Source: Lacticaseibacillus nasuensis JCM 17158 (lineage in GTDB: Bacteria; Bacillota; Bacilli; Lactobacillales; Lactobacillaceae). From it: a stretch of DNA of 56,194 nucleotides. Under the pieces are notes generated by a model, which saw only the letters and a list, made by a program, of their open reading frames with translations, was not told where the DNA came from and made no database searches. Where the stretch lies: contig NZ_AZDJ01000032.1 in the NCBI RefSeq assembly GCF_001434705.1, forward strand, positions 212,745-268,938. The letters are read 5' to 3'. A program made the translations under genes and the position numbers. Below, in pieces: positions 25,434 through 34,362 of this stretch. Numbering within the stretch: position 1 is the stretch's first letter; every line of letters begins with the position of its first letter.

Positions 25434-25754
25434 TTATGATTCCGCCGCTTCGATGGTGGCCAAAGCGTCGCGCAAGACGTTTTCGCCCTTCATCTGGCCG
25501 TAATCCTGCATGTTGATGACCTTCACCGGCATCGGGTACTGCTTGGCCAGCTGGTCGGCCATGAAGCGCACCTGCGGCCCAAGCATCATCACATCCGGGT
25601 GGTGCTCGGCCACGTCCGCAGCAATCCCCGCCGAACCGGTGGCGAAGATGTCGACATCTAGGCCATCCGCCTCAGCCGCCTTGTCCATGCGCGCCACCAG
25701 CATGCTGGTGGACATCCCCGCCGAACACACTAACATGATCGTTTTCTTGCTCAT
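25434..25754 (-). CDS. Orphan PTS IIB component, lactose/cellobiose family
   Basis: A 106-residue IIB protein with the P-loop IMLVCSAGMSTSMLV, phospho-Cys at residue 10. No IIA or IIC of this family lies in the window, so it must work with subunits coded elsewhere or have a regulatory job. The start at 25754 follows AAAGGGG and TTAGGACA; the long upstream extension of the frame overlaps the phosphatase gene and has no family match. Confidence 0.85.
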   Translation of the reverse strand: MSKKTIMLVCSAGMSTSMLVARMDKAAEADGLDVDIFATGSAGIAADVAEHHPDVMMLGPQVRFMADQLAKQYPMPVKVINMQDYGQMKGENVLRDALATIEAAES

Positions 25755-25836
25755 TGTCCTAACCCCTTTCGCAATCGCGTGACTGCCTATCTTCACGATA
25801 CAAAGGTGACGGTTGACTTGGCAAGAAAAACGATGA

Positions 25837-26664
25837 CTACTGCAAAAGCGCCGCTTGCAGGCGCACACACATGGCGGTGGTGACACCGAGCTCGTCGTGT
25901 AAATACGCGTGGACCCCACCCCAGCGGTTGGCCAATGCCGCCTCATACGCCAGCAGATATTCGCCGCGCACCGTCATACGGTCGCGAACAATCGCCAACA
26001 CGTTGTCCGGCGCGCCGGCTGCCTTGAGCTCCGCCCACCGCGCCGCAACATGGGCGTGGTTGAAGCTCGCGCTTTGCAGATAGTCTTGCTGGATCTGGTC
26101 GTGGTCGACGCCAAGCGCCGTCAAGAGCAGATACGCGGCGACTCCGGTACGGTCCTTGCCCGCGCTGCAGTGAAACGCAATCGCAGCCCCAGCCTCACTG
26201 GTCACCAACACCGCCTGGAAAAACTCGCGATACGCCTTGGCCGCTGAGTCGCTGGTCGCCAGCCCCTCATAAACGTTTTCCATTCGGTGCAGGCCCAAAT
26301 CCGCCGGCGCATCGCGAAAGGCTTCAATCACCTGGGCCGCCGGTTCGTTGGCCGCATCCTTCACCGTGTTCGCAGCACCCGTCGTTTTCGCACCGGGCAT
26401 CGTGGTGAAGGTCGGCAACGCCAGCCGTTGGACCCCAACCGGTAGTCGGTCCGGCCGCGGGGTACTCTCGTCGAGGGAGCGAAAATCGACCACCGTGCGC
26501 ACTCCATAGGCCTTCAGGTAGGCCAGGTCCGCTTCACTCAGGGCGTTCCACGCGCCGGTGCGCAAGAGGCGGTGCGTGCGGATGGTCTTGCCTCGCGTCG
26601 TCACGTAGCCCCCGAGTTCACGAAAGTTGAAGCCGGTTGTCACCGGCAATGCAGTTGGGTCCAT
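25837..26664 (-). CDS. Tyrosine/serine protein phosphatase (DSP-like, LipA type)
   Basis: A 275-residue phosphatase. It begins with the family block GFNFRELGGYVT and has the catalytic signature HCSAGKDRTG (Cys and Arg of CX5R) near residue 168. Relatives remove phosphate from Tyr, Ser or phosphoinositides. GGAGGAG lies before the ATG at 26664. It lies 82 nt upstream of the orphan IIB and may share its transcript. Confidence 0.9.
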   Translation of the reverse strand: MDPTALPVTTGFNFRELGGYVTTRGKTIRTHRLLRTGAWNALSEADLAYLKAYGVRTVVDFRSLDESTPRPDRLPVGVQRLALPTFTTMPGAKTTGAANTVKDAANEPAAQVIEAFRDAPADLGLHRMENVYEGLATSDSAAKAYREFFQAVLVTSEAGAAIAFHCSAGKDRTGVAAYLLLTALGVDHDQIQQDYLQSASFNHAHVAARWAELKAAGAPDNVLAIVRDRMTVRGEYLLAYEAALANRWGGVHAYLHDELGVTTAMCVRLQAALLQ

Positions 26665-26865
26665 GCTTACTCCTCCATTTCAGACAAAAAGCCATAACGC
26701 GAGTCCATCTACCAAATCAAATCTGACAGTCGTAACCTTGAGTACCACGAACTGGGCTTACGTTAATGAACTATTGTTTAGTATAGGCAATTATTCTCCT
26801 GTGTGTACACTTTCATCCTTATTAATTGGTCCGTCCATATCCCCGTTTATTGTGCCCAGCATAAT

Positions 26866-26907
26866 AAAACGTTCCAGACTAACGGCAATCACCGAAAGAC
26901 TGGAACG
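26866..26907 (-). terminator. Terminator of the nucleoside operon
   Basis: An 8-bp stem CGTTCCAG/CTGGAACG with a 22-base loop is followed on the minus strand by TTTTATT. It lies about 30 nt after the GntR gene, the last of the operon. Confidence 0.72.
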
Positions 26908-26936
26908 AATGAGTTAATGAATTTCTATATGTGACG

Positions 26937-27671
26937 CTACGACTGCCCCCTCGTCTGCATGGCAGTTGGGAACCGCATGAGACTGGTCCGAAACAGTTCA
27001 CTTGGAATGTAGAACTTGCTTTGCGCCAAGAGTTCCCCTGTAACCGCAAAAAGGTTCTCGGTCATCAGCATCAAGGGGCTTTTACTTCCCCACTGTCGTT
27101 TGAACGAACTTGGCTTACGGTCAGACTGCGTGATGGTGAGTTCCGAATTTGCACAATGCGCGTACAACTTCTGTTCAACGAACTTCACAATCTCCGCTTC
27201 GCTGGACAAGTTAATCCCCAGTCGATCAATAACGCTTGGGGGCGTAATGACGAACGCATTAGCCACATTAACTTGCTCATGACGGTACCAAATGTTCAAA
27301 GTGTAGTATGGCACGTTTTCCATCTGAAATAGGCGGTCGGTATATGCGCTTGGAATAGCTTCGTGATAGTAGACTTCTCGGTCATCAATGGGGACAGTTA
27401 AGCTTTCTGCCACTGGTATCCGCAGTGCCTCGATACCGGTATGATCGGTATTTGTGCTGGGTGAGACAAAGTGTCCCTGACCATGAACACTCTTAATGAC
27501 GCCATCTTCCTTTAATAAAGATAACGCCGTTCGCAGCGTCACCCGACTAACTTCGAATTCATTACCTAGGATTTCCTCGGACGGTAACTTGGACCCAGCA
27601 GGAAGCTGGCCGTTCTTAATCATCTGTAGAATCTGGTTGTAAATTTGAACGTACTTGGCTGGTTTGTGCAT
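26937..27671 (-). CDS. GntR-family regulator with UTRA domain (HutC subfamily)
   Basis: A 244-residue regulator. The N-terminal winged HTH (about residues 5-72) includes LPSEEILGNEFEVSRVTLRTAL, and the UTRA effector domain covers about 90-235. It is the last gene of the nucleoside operon and the natural candidate to bind the twin ACAACGTTGT operators at its promoter. The ligand is perhaps a nucleoside or a ribosyl breakdown product; that is inference. GAGGGG precedes the ATG. Confidence 0.88.
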   Translation of the reverse strand: MHKPAKYVQIYNQILQMIKNGQLPAGSKLPSEEILGNEFEVSRVTLRTALSLLKEDGVIKSVHGQGHFVSPSTNTDHTGIEALRIPVAESLTVPIDDREVYYHEAIPSAYTDRLFQMENVPYYTLNIWYRHEQVNVANAFVITPPSVIDRLGINLSSEAEIVKFVEQKLYAHCANSELTITQSDRKPSSFKRQWGSKSPLMLMTENLFAVTGELLAQSKFYIPSELFRTSLMRFPTAMQTRGQS

Positions 27672-27716
27672 GTTGGCCCCTCACATTCTGTTATCAGTGC
27701 TATCTTACCATTCACT

Positions 27717-28205
27717 TCAAACAAAATATTGATAACTTACAAACCCACCAAACGCCTCCCGACCAGGCATTAGGAATACATCACCACAGGTATAACCCGC
27801 CTGAGCGAGAAGATACCGCATTGGCAAGTTTTTCAAATGGGTCGTGACCTCCAGTCTCCGCACGTCATTTCGCCGTGCTGCCTGCTCTGCCATCGCAAGT
27901 AACTTAGCTGCTAAGCCTTGATGTGTGGCAACTGAACGAACCATCAATCGATGCAAGTGCCACGTTGAATTATCCTTGTCGCATTCAATACTTATCGTTG
28001 CATCAACCGTCGTCCCTAACGTCCACAACCGGGCCTGATTGATATCAGCCACCAGCACCTGCCTGTTGGGATACCGCTCATCCCACTGCTGGAAACCCTG
28101 TTTTTGCATCTGTGCCTTAGCATCTAACAGCAACGTCAATAACGCAGGCAAATCAGCCAAAGTCGCCAGTCGGGCTGTTAGTAGTGTCGAACTACCGTAA
28201 GTCAC
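27717..28205 (-). CDS. GNAT-family N-acetyltransferase
   Basis: A 162-residue GNAT protein. The acetyl-CoA loop is near ATHQGLAAKLLAMAEQAA (about residues 95-112). The start is GTG at 28205, 3 nt after AGGAGGATC, and the ribosome site overlaps the stop of the transporter gene. It sits inside the nucleoside operon, which suggests a substrate linked to that pathway, but none can be named. Confidence 0.8.
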   Translation of the reverse strand: MTYGSSTLLTARLATLADLPALLTLLLDAKAQMQKQGFQQWDERYPNRQVLVADINQARLWTLGTTVDATISIECDKDNSTWHLHRLMVRSVATHQGLAAKLLAMAEQAARRNDVRRLEVTTHLKNLPMRYLLAQAGYTCGDVFLMPGREAFGGFVSYQYFV

Positions 28206-28214
28206 TAGATCCTC

Positions 28215-29621
28215 CTAAAATACCAATAGCGAGAGTACAAGCATCATTACCGTCCCAAATACCATTGGCACAGATGTACGTTTTACAATCTGTAATGGCT
28301 CTAGCTTTGTTGTTCCGGCAACAATCAGGACAACCGCAGCCACCGGTGAAACCGCCCGCAGTAAGTTGCCTGCAAGTTGCATTGGGATTGCTAATGCCTG
28401 AGGCTCTATTCCGGCCGCCTTACTGAGCGGAACAATCAGCGGAATCATCGCGAAGATTAACGCAGTGCCGCTCCCGCTGAGTAACACAATAATTGCGGTG
28501 AAGACAACCATGATCAGTGGCAGAATAACTCCGGATCCACCAACGTGCTGCATTGAGGTTTGAATCATCTGTATGATTCCAATGCTGGTCAGGCCCTGGA
28601 CAAATACTGATGCAGAAACCAGTAATGCAACGACACTCATCACGTCGCCCATACCCTTGAAGAATGCACTGGTTTCCTTCAACACGCTTTGTAGCTGATG
28701 CTTCGTCACCATTTCCACAATTACTGCCACAGCAAAACTGATTAGCGATACAAGCTGAACAGAGATGTTATAGGTTTTCCCTGTCGCGATATTTACGAAG
28801 AATACGACCAGTAGCAAGATGATTGGTAGCAGGGGTAGGATGCTGTATAGGACACCAGTAAATCCTTTATAGGCTGGTGCCTCGGCCTGCTGCTTACTAT
28901 CTCCTGAAGAATATCGATCCAGCTCTTCAGCATAACTCATGTCAGATTCAGCACGCTTATCCAGATGCTTTTGCCAGAAGTAATGCACTGCAGCAATCGC
29001 AATTAACGTTGGAATCGAGATAATCGCGTGGTAGCGGAACACATAATCTGTTACTGACATGTGAAGCTGTGCTGCTACGGCGACATTATCAGAACCGAGT
29101 GGGGTTGGAATAATTGTTGCAGATGTGCCAATAATCGCCGCTGCAGATAGACGTGACATCCCCGCTGTACGAAGGACTGGGTATAGCGTTGCTAACAAGA
29201 TAATGGCTAAATTTGATGCGCTTGGCACAACAAGTGAGAGTAAGTTGCCGAGAAGGAAAACAACCGGGATGAGCACATAAACTGACTTTACCTTCGCGAT
29301 TGGCTTCGTTAAGGCATGAACCGTCATTTGATTCGCACCAATATGGCTCATATATGCGCTATAGCCACCCAGAATTAAAATGACGAACCCTGGTCCAACT
29401 AACGTCGTAGAGAACTGATCCACGATAGCTTGAAAGGGATCCAGCCATTTGATACCTGTCGTGGCGGATACGGTCAGCTTATTCCCCAACAGCAATGCGA
29501 TATACATCAACACAAGCCCCAACGTGAGCAAGGTCATCTTGATGTCATTTTTCTTTAACAGCATGTATACCAAGAATGCAACTGCGATAATCCCAATCAC
29601 AGAAATCAGTATTGCGTTCAT
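28215..29621 (-). CDS. DcuC-family carrier
   Basis: A 468-residue membrane protein with about 12 hydrophobic segments. The pattern GYSAYMSHIGANQMTVHAL and the following GNLLSLVVPSASNLAIILLA match the DcuC/C4-dicarboxylate anaerobic carrier family. Its ATG overlaps the stop of the nucleoside hydrolase gene by 4 nt. Because of that tight link, it may carry a nucleoside, a base or another product of nucleoside breakdown rather than a dicarboxylate; this is inference. Confidence 0.85.
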   Translation of the reverse strand: MNAILISVIGIIAVAFLVYMLLKKNDIKMTLLTLGLVLMYIALLLGNKLTVSATTGIKWLDPFQAIVDQFSTTLVGPGFVILILGGYSAYMSHIGANQMTVHALTKPIAKVKSVYVLIPVVFLLGNLLSLVVPSASNLAIILLATLYPVLRTAGMSRLSAAAIIGTSATIIPTPLGSDNVAVAAQLHMSVTDYVFRYHAIISIPTLIAIAAVHYFWQKHLDKRAESDMSYAEELDRYSSGDSKQQAEAPAYKGFTGVLYSILPLLPIILLLVVFFVNIATGKTYNISVQLVSLISFAVAVIVEMVTKHQLQSVLKETSAFFKGMGDVMSVVALLVSASVFVQGLTSIGIIQMIQTSMQHVGGSGVILPLIMVVFTAIIVLLSGSGTALIFAMIPLIVPLSKAAGIEPQALAIPMQLAGNLLRAVSPVAAVVLIVAGTTKLEPLQIVKRTSVPMVFGTVMMLVLSLLVF

Positions 29622-30559
29622 GAGTGCTCCTCCTCAGTTGTTGCACGAATCGCTTCGACAAACCACTGCTTAAATTTATACGTATCGACTGCTGTTGCCA
29701 CCGTCACATTTGCGTCCTGATGTAGATAACCCCGCAAGTCGAACAGTGACGCTCCAGCAGTTAACGTGCCTGAAGTCTCAATGGCAAGATATGTGTCTAC
29801 TGTCGTAAAGATATCAGGGTCTAGGATCAACCCCATCGCCAGTGCGTCATACATATGCAGGCCAGTCTTGAATGAACCACCGCGATACTTCGAAAACAAA
29901 GCGTAAAACATATCGCCAACTTTGCCCATTTCCTTTAACTGCTCCGAAGTTTCTGGCATTAGCTTTGCCTCACGCCCGACTTCCATTGGCGCAATTCTCA
30001 GTTTGAGCCCACTATCAATCACAATCTTGGCGGCTTCAGGGTCTGTACCAAAGTTGAACTCAGTCAAGACGCCTAAGTTCCCACGGCCAAGCGCACCACC
30101 CATGAGTACGACTTCGCCAACATTCGCCAAGTCGTCCGGATACTGATGAATGAAAAGCGCCAGATCGGTAAGCGGACCGATTCCAATCAATGTCACGGGA
30201 ACATTACTGCTAGAAACCACTTCATGCATCGCTTGAGCAGCGGTCACAGAAGAATCAACCGCTACAGTGGGTTCAGGAAATGGATAACCGTCCATCCCTG
30301 TTTCGCCGTGCACATTGCCCGCATGTTGTGCGGCGTGCAGTAAAGGCCGCCGACTTCCGGCGACAACCCGAACCGGGCGATTTAAGAAGGTCAACAGTCG
30401 TCTTGTGTTAAAAATCGTCTTCTCAATGCTGACGTTTCCTTCTTCAGGAACAATCAATTGAACATCTAACTTTGGACTAAACAATGCAATTGCGATTGCT
30501 ACTGCATCATCAATTCCTGGATCTGTACTGATAATGACTGGCACCTTTGAATCGGACAT
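29618..30559 (-). CDS. Inosine-uridine preferring nucleoside hydrolase family protein
   Basis: A 313-residue hydrolase that splits ribonucleosides into ribose and base. The Ca2+-binding motif STDPGIDDA has the key Asp residues at 13, 17 and 18, and HGETGMDG, LIGIGPLTDLA and MYDALAMG are further family marks (the last has Ala-Met where His-Asp or Asp-Pro is frequent). AGGAGG lies 8 nt before the ATG. It is first in a four-gene operon with a carrier, a GNAT and a GntR regulator. Confidence 0.92.
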   Translation of the reverse strand: MSDSKVPVIISTDPGIDDAVAIAIALFSPKLDVQLIVPEEGNVSIEKTIFNTRRLLTFLNRPVRVVAGSRRPLLHAAQHAGNVHGETGMDGYPFPEPTVAVDSSVTAAQAMHEVVSSSNVPVTLIGIGPLTDLALFIHQYPDDLANVGEVVLMGGALGRGNLGVLTEFNFGTDPEAAKIVIDSGLKLRIAPMEVGREAKLMPETSEQLKEMGKVGDMFYALFSKYRGGSFKTGLHMYDALAMGLILDPDIFTTVDTYLAIETSGTLTAGASLFDLRGYLHQDANVTVATAVDTYKFKQWFVEAIRATTEEEHS

Positions 30560-30580
30560 GAATAATTCCTCCTATATTGT

Positions 30581-30594
30581 TAACAGCGCTTTCA
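30581..30594 (-). promoter_or_regulatory. Catabolite-responsive element (cre)
   Basis: The minus-strand sequence TGAAAGCGCTGTTA fits the cre consensus TGWAANCGNTNWCA at all but one position. It lies just below the expected transcription start of the nucleoside operon, where CcpA would block RNA polymerase. Confidence 0.7.
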
Positions 30595-30609
30595 TCTGAG
30601 CTCGTGAGA

Positions 30610-30646
30610 ATTATACAACGTTGTATCTTTAAATACAACGTTGTTT
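30610..30646 (-). promoter_or_regulatory. Nucleoside operon promoter with twin palindromic operators
   Basis: On the minus strand a -35 TTGTAT (30633-30638) and a -10 TATAAT (30610-30615) stand 17 bp apart. The perfect palindrome ATACAACGTTGTAT (30613-30626) overlaps the -10 and spacer, and a second copy, ATACAACGTTGT (30633-30644), overlaps the -35. Their centres are 20 bp apart, two helix turns, so two dimers could bind side by side. The likely binder is the GntR/UTRA protein of the same operon. Confidence 0.8.
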
Positions 30647-30752
30647 TATTTTTTTTTTGTTTACGAACCGACAAGTCCTTCGCAATTCCTCATTTGAGTT
30701 GTCGCAAATTTTGAACCGATCGGTTAATCAAAGCAGATGCTCCGGTTCACAA

Positions 30753-30784
30753 GAAAAGCCTGCCATTAAACTGGCAGGCTTTTC
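30753..30784 (-). terminator. Terminator of the zinc-ribbon gene operon
   Basis: A perfect 13-bp stem GAAAAGCCTGCCA/TGGCAGGCTTTTC with a 6-base loop. The T-run is within the stem end. It is positioned 46 nt past the minus-strand gene at 30831. Confidence 0.82.
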
Positions 30785-30830
30785 TAGAGATGAAATCCGT
30801 AAACTGTACGAAAAAATGTTTTTGCTGTCG

Positions 30831-31841
30831 TTACCGGCGATAAATCGCCGTCGCATCATACACGCGCGTACCGCTTTTCGGTAGCTTGTCCTTGCTGGTG
30901 TCGGGACCGCGGAAGGTGTAGCCAACCACGGTGTAGTCAGCCGCGGTGGCCTTGACCTTATAGATGTAATCCTTAGGGTTGGCATGATAGGTCGCCATCA
31001 TCGTCTTGACGTCCTTTTTCGTGTCGCTTGGCAACCCATTGTAGCTCTTCGCGTTAGTCGCGCGCTGCGCGGTGACCTTATCGGCCAGAGCCGCAGCTGC
31101 GGCTTGGTGGCTATGCCAAGCAAAGGCACCACCCCCAACAATGACAACGGCAACGCCAGCCACGATCAAGATGCGGTTGCGCCGGCGAGCACCAACAGCA
31201 TGCGCGGCTTTTTCCTGCTCAGCCAGTCGCGTATATTTCGCCTGAAACTGAGCGAGTTGGGCCGCGCCGTCTTGATACCCGGTGAATTGCGCCAGATAGG
31301 TCAAGTAGCGTTGCAAATCGCTCGTCGTCGTGGCCGCCTGAGCGCCGGCCAAACCTTGACGATAGGCGGCATCGTAGTCTGCGGCCTGCTTCTGCTTGGC
31401 CGCCGCTGCCGCTTCCGCCGCCGCAGCTGCTTGCGCCTTTTTCACCAAGGCGAGCTTGGCTTCGGCATCTTGGAAGCCGGCGACTTGTTGGAAGCGCGCC
31501 GCGGCAGTGGTTAAGTCGCCGTGGCTGAAGGCATCGAGGCCTTCGCCGTATAGCCGTTCGCGTTGTCGCTGTTGGGCTTCGGCAAAGCCGGCCTTGGCCT
31601 TGGCCAATTGATCCGGCGCATCGGTGTAGGCGCCGAGTCGGTTAAATCCGTCGATCGCCTTGGCAAAATCACCAGCGGCCAGTGCCTCTTTGGCCTGAAC
31701 GTACAACGCCTTTTGCGGATCGGCTGCGGCCTTTACCACGGCGATGGCCTGGGTTAAATCGAAGCCACAGTGCGCGCAAAATTTATTCGTCAGTTGATTC
31801 GTGGTCCCACAGTTGGGACAAATTACAGTCTGTTCTGCCAT
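30831..31841 (-). CDS. Zinc-ribbon membrane protein with repeat-rich cytoplasmic domain
   Basis: A 336-residue protein. An N-terminal zinc ribbon (CPNCG at about 9-13 and CAHCG at about 28-32) is followed by an Ala-rich helical region with three TPR-like repeats (about 45-215, such as ALAAGDFAKAIDGFNRLGAY), one membrane segment (about 228-248) and an outer C-terminal domain of about 85 residues. It lies 11 nt after the PDZ-protein gene, with AGGAGG before its ATG. The function is unknown. The layout suggests an internal sensor joined to an outside domain. Confidence 0.8.
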   Translation of the reverse strand: MAEQTVICPNCGTTNQLTNKFCAHCGFDLTQAIAVVKAAADPQKALYVQAKEALAAGDFAKAIDGFNRLGAYTDAPDQLAKAKAGFAEAQQRQRERLYGEGLDAFSHGDLTTAAARFQQVAGFQDAEAKLALVKKAQAAAAAEAAAAAKQKQAADYDAAYRQGLAGAQAATTTSDLQRYLTYLAQFTGYQDGAAQLAQFQAKYTRLAEQEKAAHAVGARRRNRILIVAGVAVVIVGGGAFAWHSHQAAAAALADKVTAQRATNAKSYNGLPSDTKKDVKTMMATYHANPKDYIYKVKATAADYTVVGYTFRGPDTSKDKLPKSGTRVYDATAIYRR

Positions 31842-31852
31842 GTTCGTCCCTC

Positions 31853-33115
31853 CTAGTCCGTCAAATCGACGTCAGTGCTCTTCAGATGACCGTCAGCGGT
31901 GACGTAATCCACCGTCACGGTATCCCCTTCAGAGTAGTTGTACAAAATTTTGTCGACGTCCGCCGTGGTGCCCACGTAATAACCGTCGATGCGACAAATG
32001 ACGTCGCCTTCTGCTAAGTCGGTGCCGCCGACGGAGCCGTCGGAGTCGATTGCGGTGATCACCAGCCCGATTTCCTTGTTGTTGTGCTTCTGGCCGATGT
32101 TGTAGCCATCGACGCCGAAGTTGATGTCTGTATCGTCATCAGTGCCTGGGTCAGGCAAGTCATCGTAGTCGGCCTTTGCCGCCTCATTTTGCGTAAGGTT
32201 CAGGTGTACCTTGGTGGACGACCCGTCAAGGAATTTCACCGTGACCGTTTTGCCTAACGGGATGCCTTGCAAAACGCTTTGCATGCTATGGCTCCCGAGA
32301 ATGGAAGCACTGACCTTTTGACCGTCAATGGCGGTGATGACGCTGCTGTCAGACCAATCGGTACTAAAGCCGGCGTTGTCGGCGGGACCATCAGGCATGA
32401 TTTGCATCGGAATCACGCCGATGCCATTGGCCATGTCGCCACGCAGCATCCCTAGCGACGGGTAAGTGCCCTTCTTTTTGGCCTCGGCCAGTTGCTTGGC
32501 TTCTTCGGCCTTGGCCGCTTCGCGCGCCTTTTGCGCCTTGGTCTTGGCCGCGATGTAAGTCGTGGTCTCACCGGCGATATCCTGCAATCCGGCGACGGCT
32601 ACGTTATAGCCAACGGCGTCACCCTTAGCCTTAAAGGTCTTGGCTAGAGCTTGGAGGCTATCGATTTTCGCCTGGTTGTCCTTCGGGAAATTCTTGTCAC
32701 TGGTCAGCTTCGTGAGCTTGCTGGTAGTAGCGTCTAACATATCGCCTTGCTTACTCATTTGTGCCGCCGTGGTCGTTTTTAGCTCGCGCTTGGCCGCCGC
32801 AATCAGTGTGTCCAAATGTTTGCCCTTCACGCGGCCAATGAGCATCTGATCGGTCGTCGTTTCGCCAACCTTGGGCAAGGCGGCCTTCAACTTCTTGCTG
32901 GCCGGGCCCGTCGCCAACGGATTAAACATCACGAGCTGGCGGGCTTCCTTGATTTGCGCGGCGACCACTTGATTGCCGTGCACATGCGAATAACCCAGCC
33001 AGCCCCCGGCGCCAATCACGACCACCGCAATGATGCCAATGATGACCCACTTGCGGGTGCTTTTCCCCTTGGCCGGCGCGGCTGGCGTCTGCTGAATCGG
33101 TTGTTGTTCTGTCAT
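31853..33115 (-). CDS. Membrane-anchored protein with two PDZ-like domains
   Basis: A 420-residue protein. A short cytoplasmic N-terminus and one membrane segment (about residues 20-42) lead to a helical, Lys/Ala-rich region (about 50-215). Two PDZ-like domains follow: GMLRGDMANGIGVIPM... with SVITAIDGQKV, and GYNIGQ... with LAEGDVICRIDGYYV. No protease active site is seen, so it may be a scaffold. The start at 33115 follows GGAGG at 7 nt. It is the middle gene of a three-gene operon. Confidence 0.8.
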   Translation of the reverse strand: MTEQQPIQQTPAAPAKGKSTRKWVIIGIIAVVVIGAGGWLGYSHVHGNQVVAAQIKEARQLVMFNPLATGPASKKLKAALPKVGETTTDQMLIGRVKGKHLDTLIAAAKRELKTTTAAQMSKQGDMLDATTSKLTKLTSDKNFPKDNQAKIDSLQALAKTFKAKGDAVGYNVAVAGLQDIAGETTTYIAAKTKAQKAREAAKAEEAKQLAEAKKKGTYPSLGMLRGDMANGIGVIPMQIMPDGPADNAGFSTDWSDSSVITAIDGQKVSASILGSHSMQSVLQGIPLGKTVTVKFLDGSSTKVHLNLTQNEAAKADYDDLPDPGTDDDTDINFGVDGYNIGQKHNNKEIGLVITAIDSDGSVGGTDLAEGDVICRIDGYYVGTTADVDKILYNYSEGDTVTVDYVTADGHLKSTDVDLTD

Positions 33116-33147
33116 CCCATTATCCTCCATAATTATCCCCAGTTGGT

Positions 33148-34299
33148 TCAGTTGGCCGCGATCCACGTGGTGAGCTTGGCCCCCAGTGTCGCAATCGCGG
33201 ACACTTCGCTGTCGGTTTGAGCCTGACTCGCGGTCAATGGTGCGTCGTGTTCCCCATCCATTTCAATCAACGCACATACCGCGAAAGTTTGGCCGCGATA
33301 GTCGATGATGGCCATGTCGTTTTCTATCCCACGCCAGTTCGATTCACCTGATTTGTTGTAGGCGACGGCCCCCGTCGGTAACTGGCTCGGCAACTTCGTG
33401 CGGTTCTTCGTGTGCAGCATGAGCGCCAGCATCGCCTTGTCCGCCGCAGGACTAACGATTTTCCCCTGCTTCATTTTGAGCAAGGTGTCGACCGCCTCTT
33501 CGGCATTGATGCGATTGGCCTTGCCGTTCTCCAAGTGACTGGTATCCATCATCTTGCGTTCGAGGCTGGTTTCGTGATCCGGTCCCACCACCTGGGCAAT
33601 CGTCTTGTTCACCGCGGCAAAGCCACCTACTTCATCCATCATGACGTTGGTCGCGATGTTATCGCTTTGGCGAATCATCAAGTTCACCAACTCCTGCAAC
33701 GTATAGGTGGTCCCCAGCTTGGCGTGCAACATTACCCCAGAGCCTTGCACGACGTCTTGCTGCCGCAACGTGTACTGCGTCGACGGATTAATTTGTTTAG
33801 CCTGAAGCAATTGATAATAGCGAATTAGAATGTAGAGCTTAATCGTCGACGCGGAAAATTGATGGCTGGCTGGGGTCCAATCGGCGACATAGGCGTGCGC
33901 CCCGCCGTTCAATGCCCGCACGGCCACGGTCCAGCGCGCTGGCCCATGGGTGCTTGCGGCCACGGTGCGCATCGTCTGCCCAATCACGGTGACCAAGCCA
34001 GCAGTGCTCGTTTTATCCAGCGGCGTGGCGACGCCGCTGACGTGCTCCGCTCCCGTCAGGCGGGTAAACTTGGTGTAGCGAGGAGGGGTCGGCTTGGTGA
34101 CGCGTTTAGAACTAGTTTTCACGGCCACTTTACTGGACTGGCTTGGCGCCACCTTGCGCTTGCTGCTAGCCTGCGCGACCGGCTTCGCCCGGGTTTGCCA
34201 GGCGTGGACGCCCCAGATCCCCCCGCCAAGCACCAGTAGCACAACGACCACTAAGCTACTGAGCATGATGCGTTGTCTTCGTCGTCGCTGTCGCCGCAT
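33148..34299 (-). CDS. Class A beta-lactamase-like serine hydrolase, membrane-anchored
   Basis: A 383-residue protein with a very basic N-terminus (MRRQRRRRQR), one membrane segment, a Ser/Lys-rich linker and a penicillin-binding-like domain. The active-site triads are STIK (SxxK), SDN (in RQSDNIATN) and KSG (in YNKSGE). It may act on peptidoglycan or other amides outside the cell, and it need not give drug resistance. GGGGGAG lies before the ATG. It heads the operon with the PDZ and zinc-ribbon genes. Confidence 0.85.
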   Translation of the reverse strand: MRRQRRRRQRIMLSSLVVVVLLVLGGGIWGVHAWQTRAKPVAQASSKRKVAPSQSSKVAVKTSSKRVTKPTPPRYTKFTRLTGAEHVSGVATPLDKTSTAGLVTVIGQTMRTVAASTHGPARWTVAVRALNGGAHAYVADWTPASHQFSASTIKLYILIRYYQLLQAKQINPSTQYTLRQQDVVQGSGVMLHAKLGTTYTLQELVNLMIRQSDNIATNVMMDEVGGFAAVNKTIAQVVGPDHETSLERKMMDTSHLENGKANRINAEEAVDTLLKMKQGKIVSPAADKAMLALMLHTKNRTKLPSQLPTGAVAYNKSGESNWRGIENDMAIIDYRGQTFAVCALIEMDGEHDAPLTASQAQTDSEVSAIATLGAKLTTWIAAN

Positions 34300-34362
34300 A
34301 TCTCTCCCCCAATTTCTTCATCCCACTGTAATATGATTCTACTTATCGCAGTTTAAGTATAC

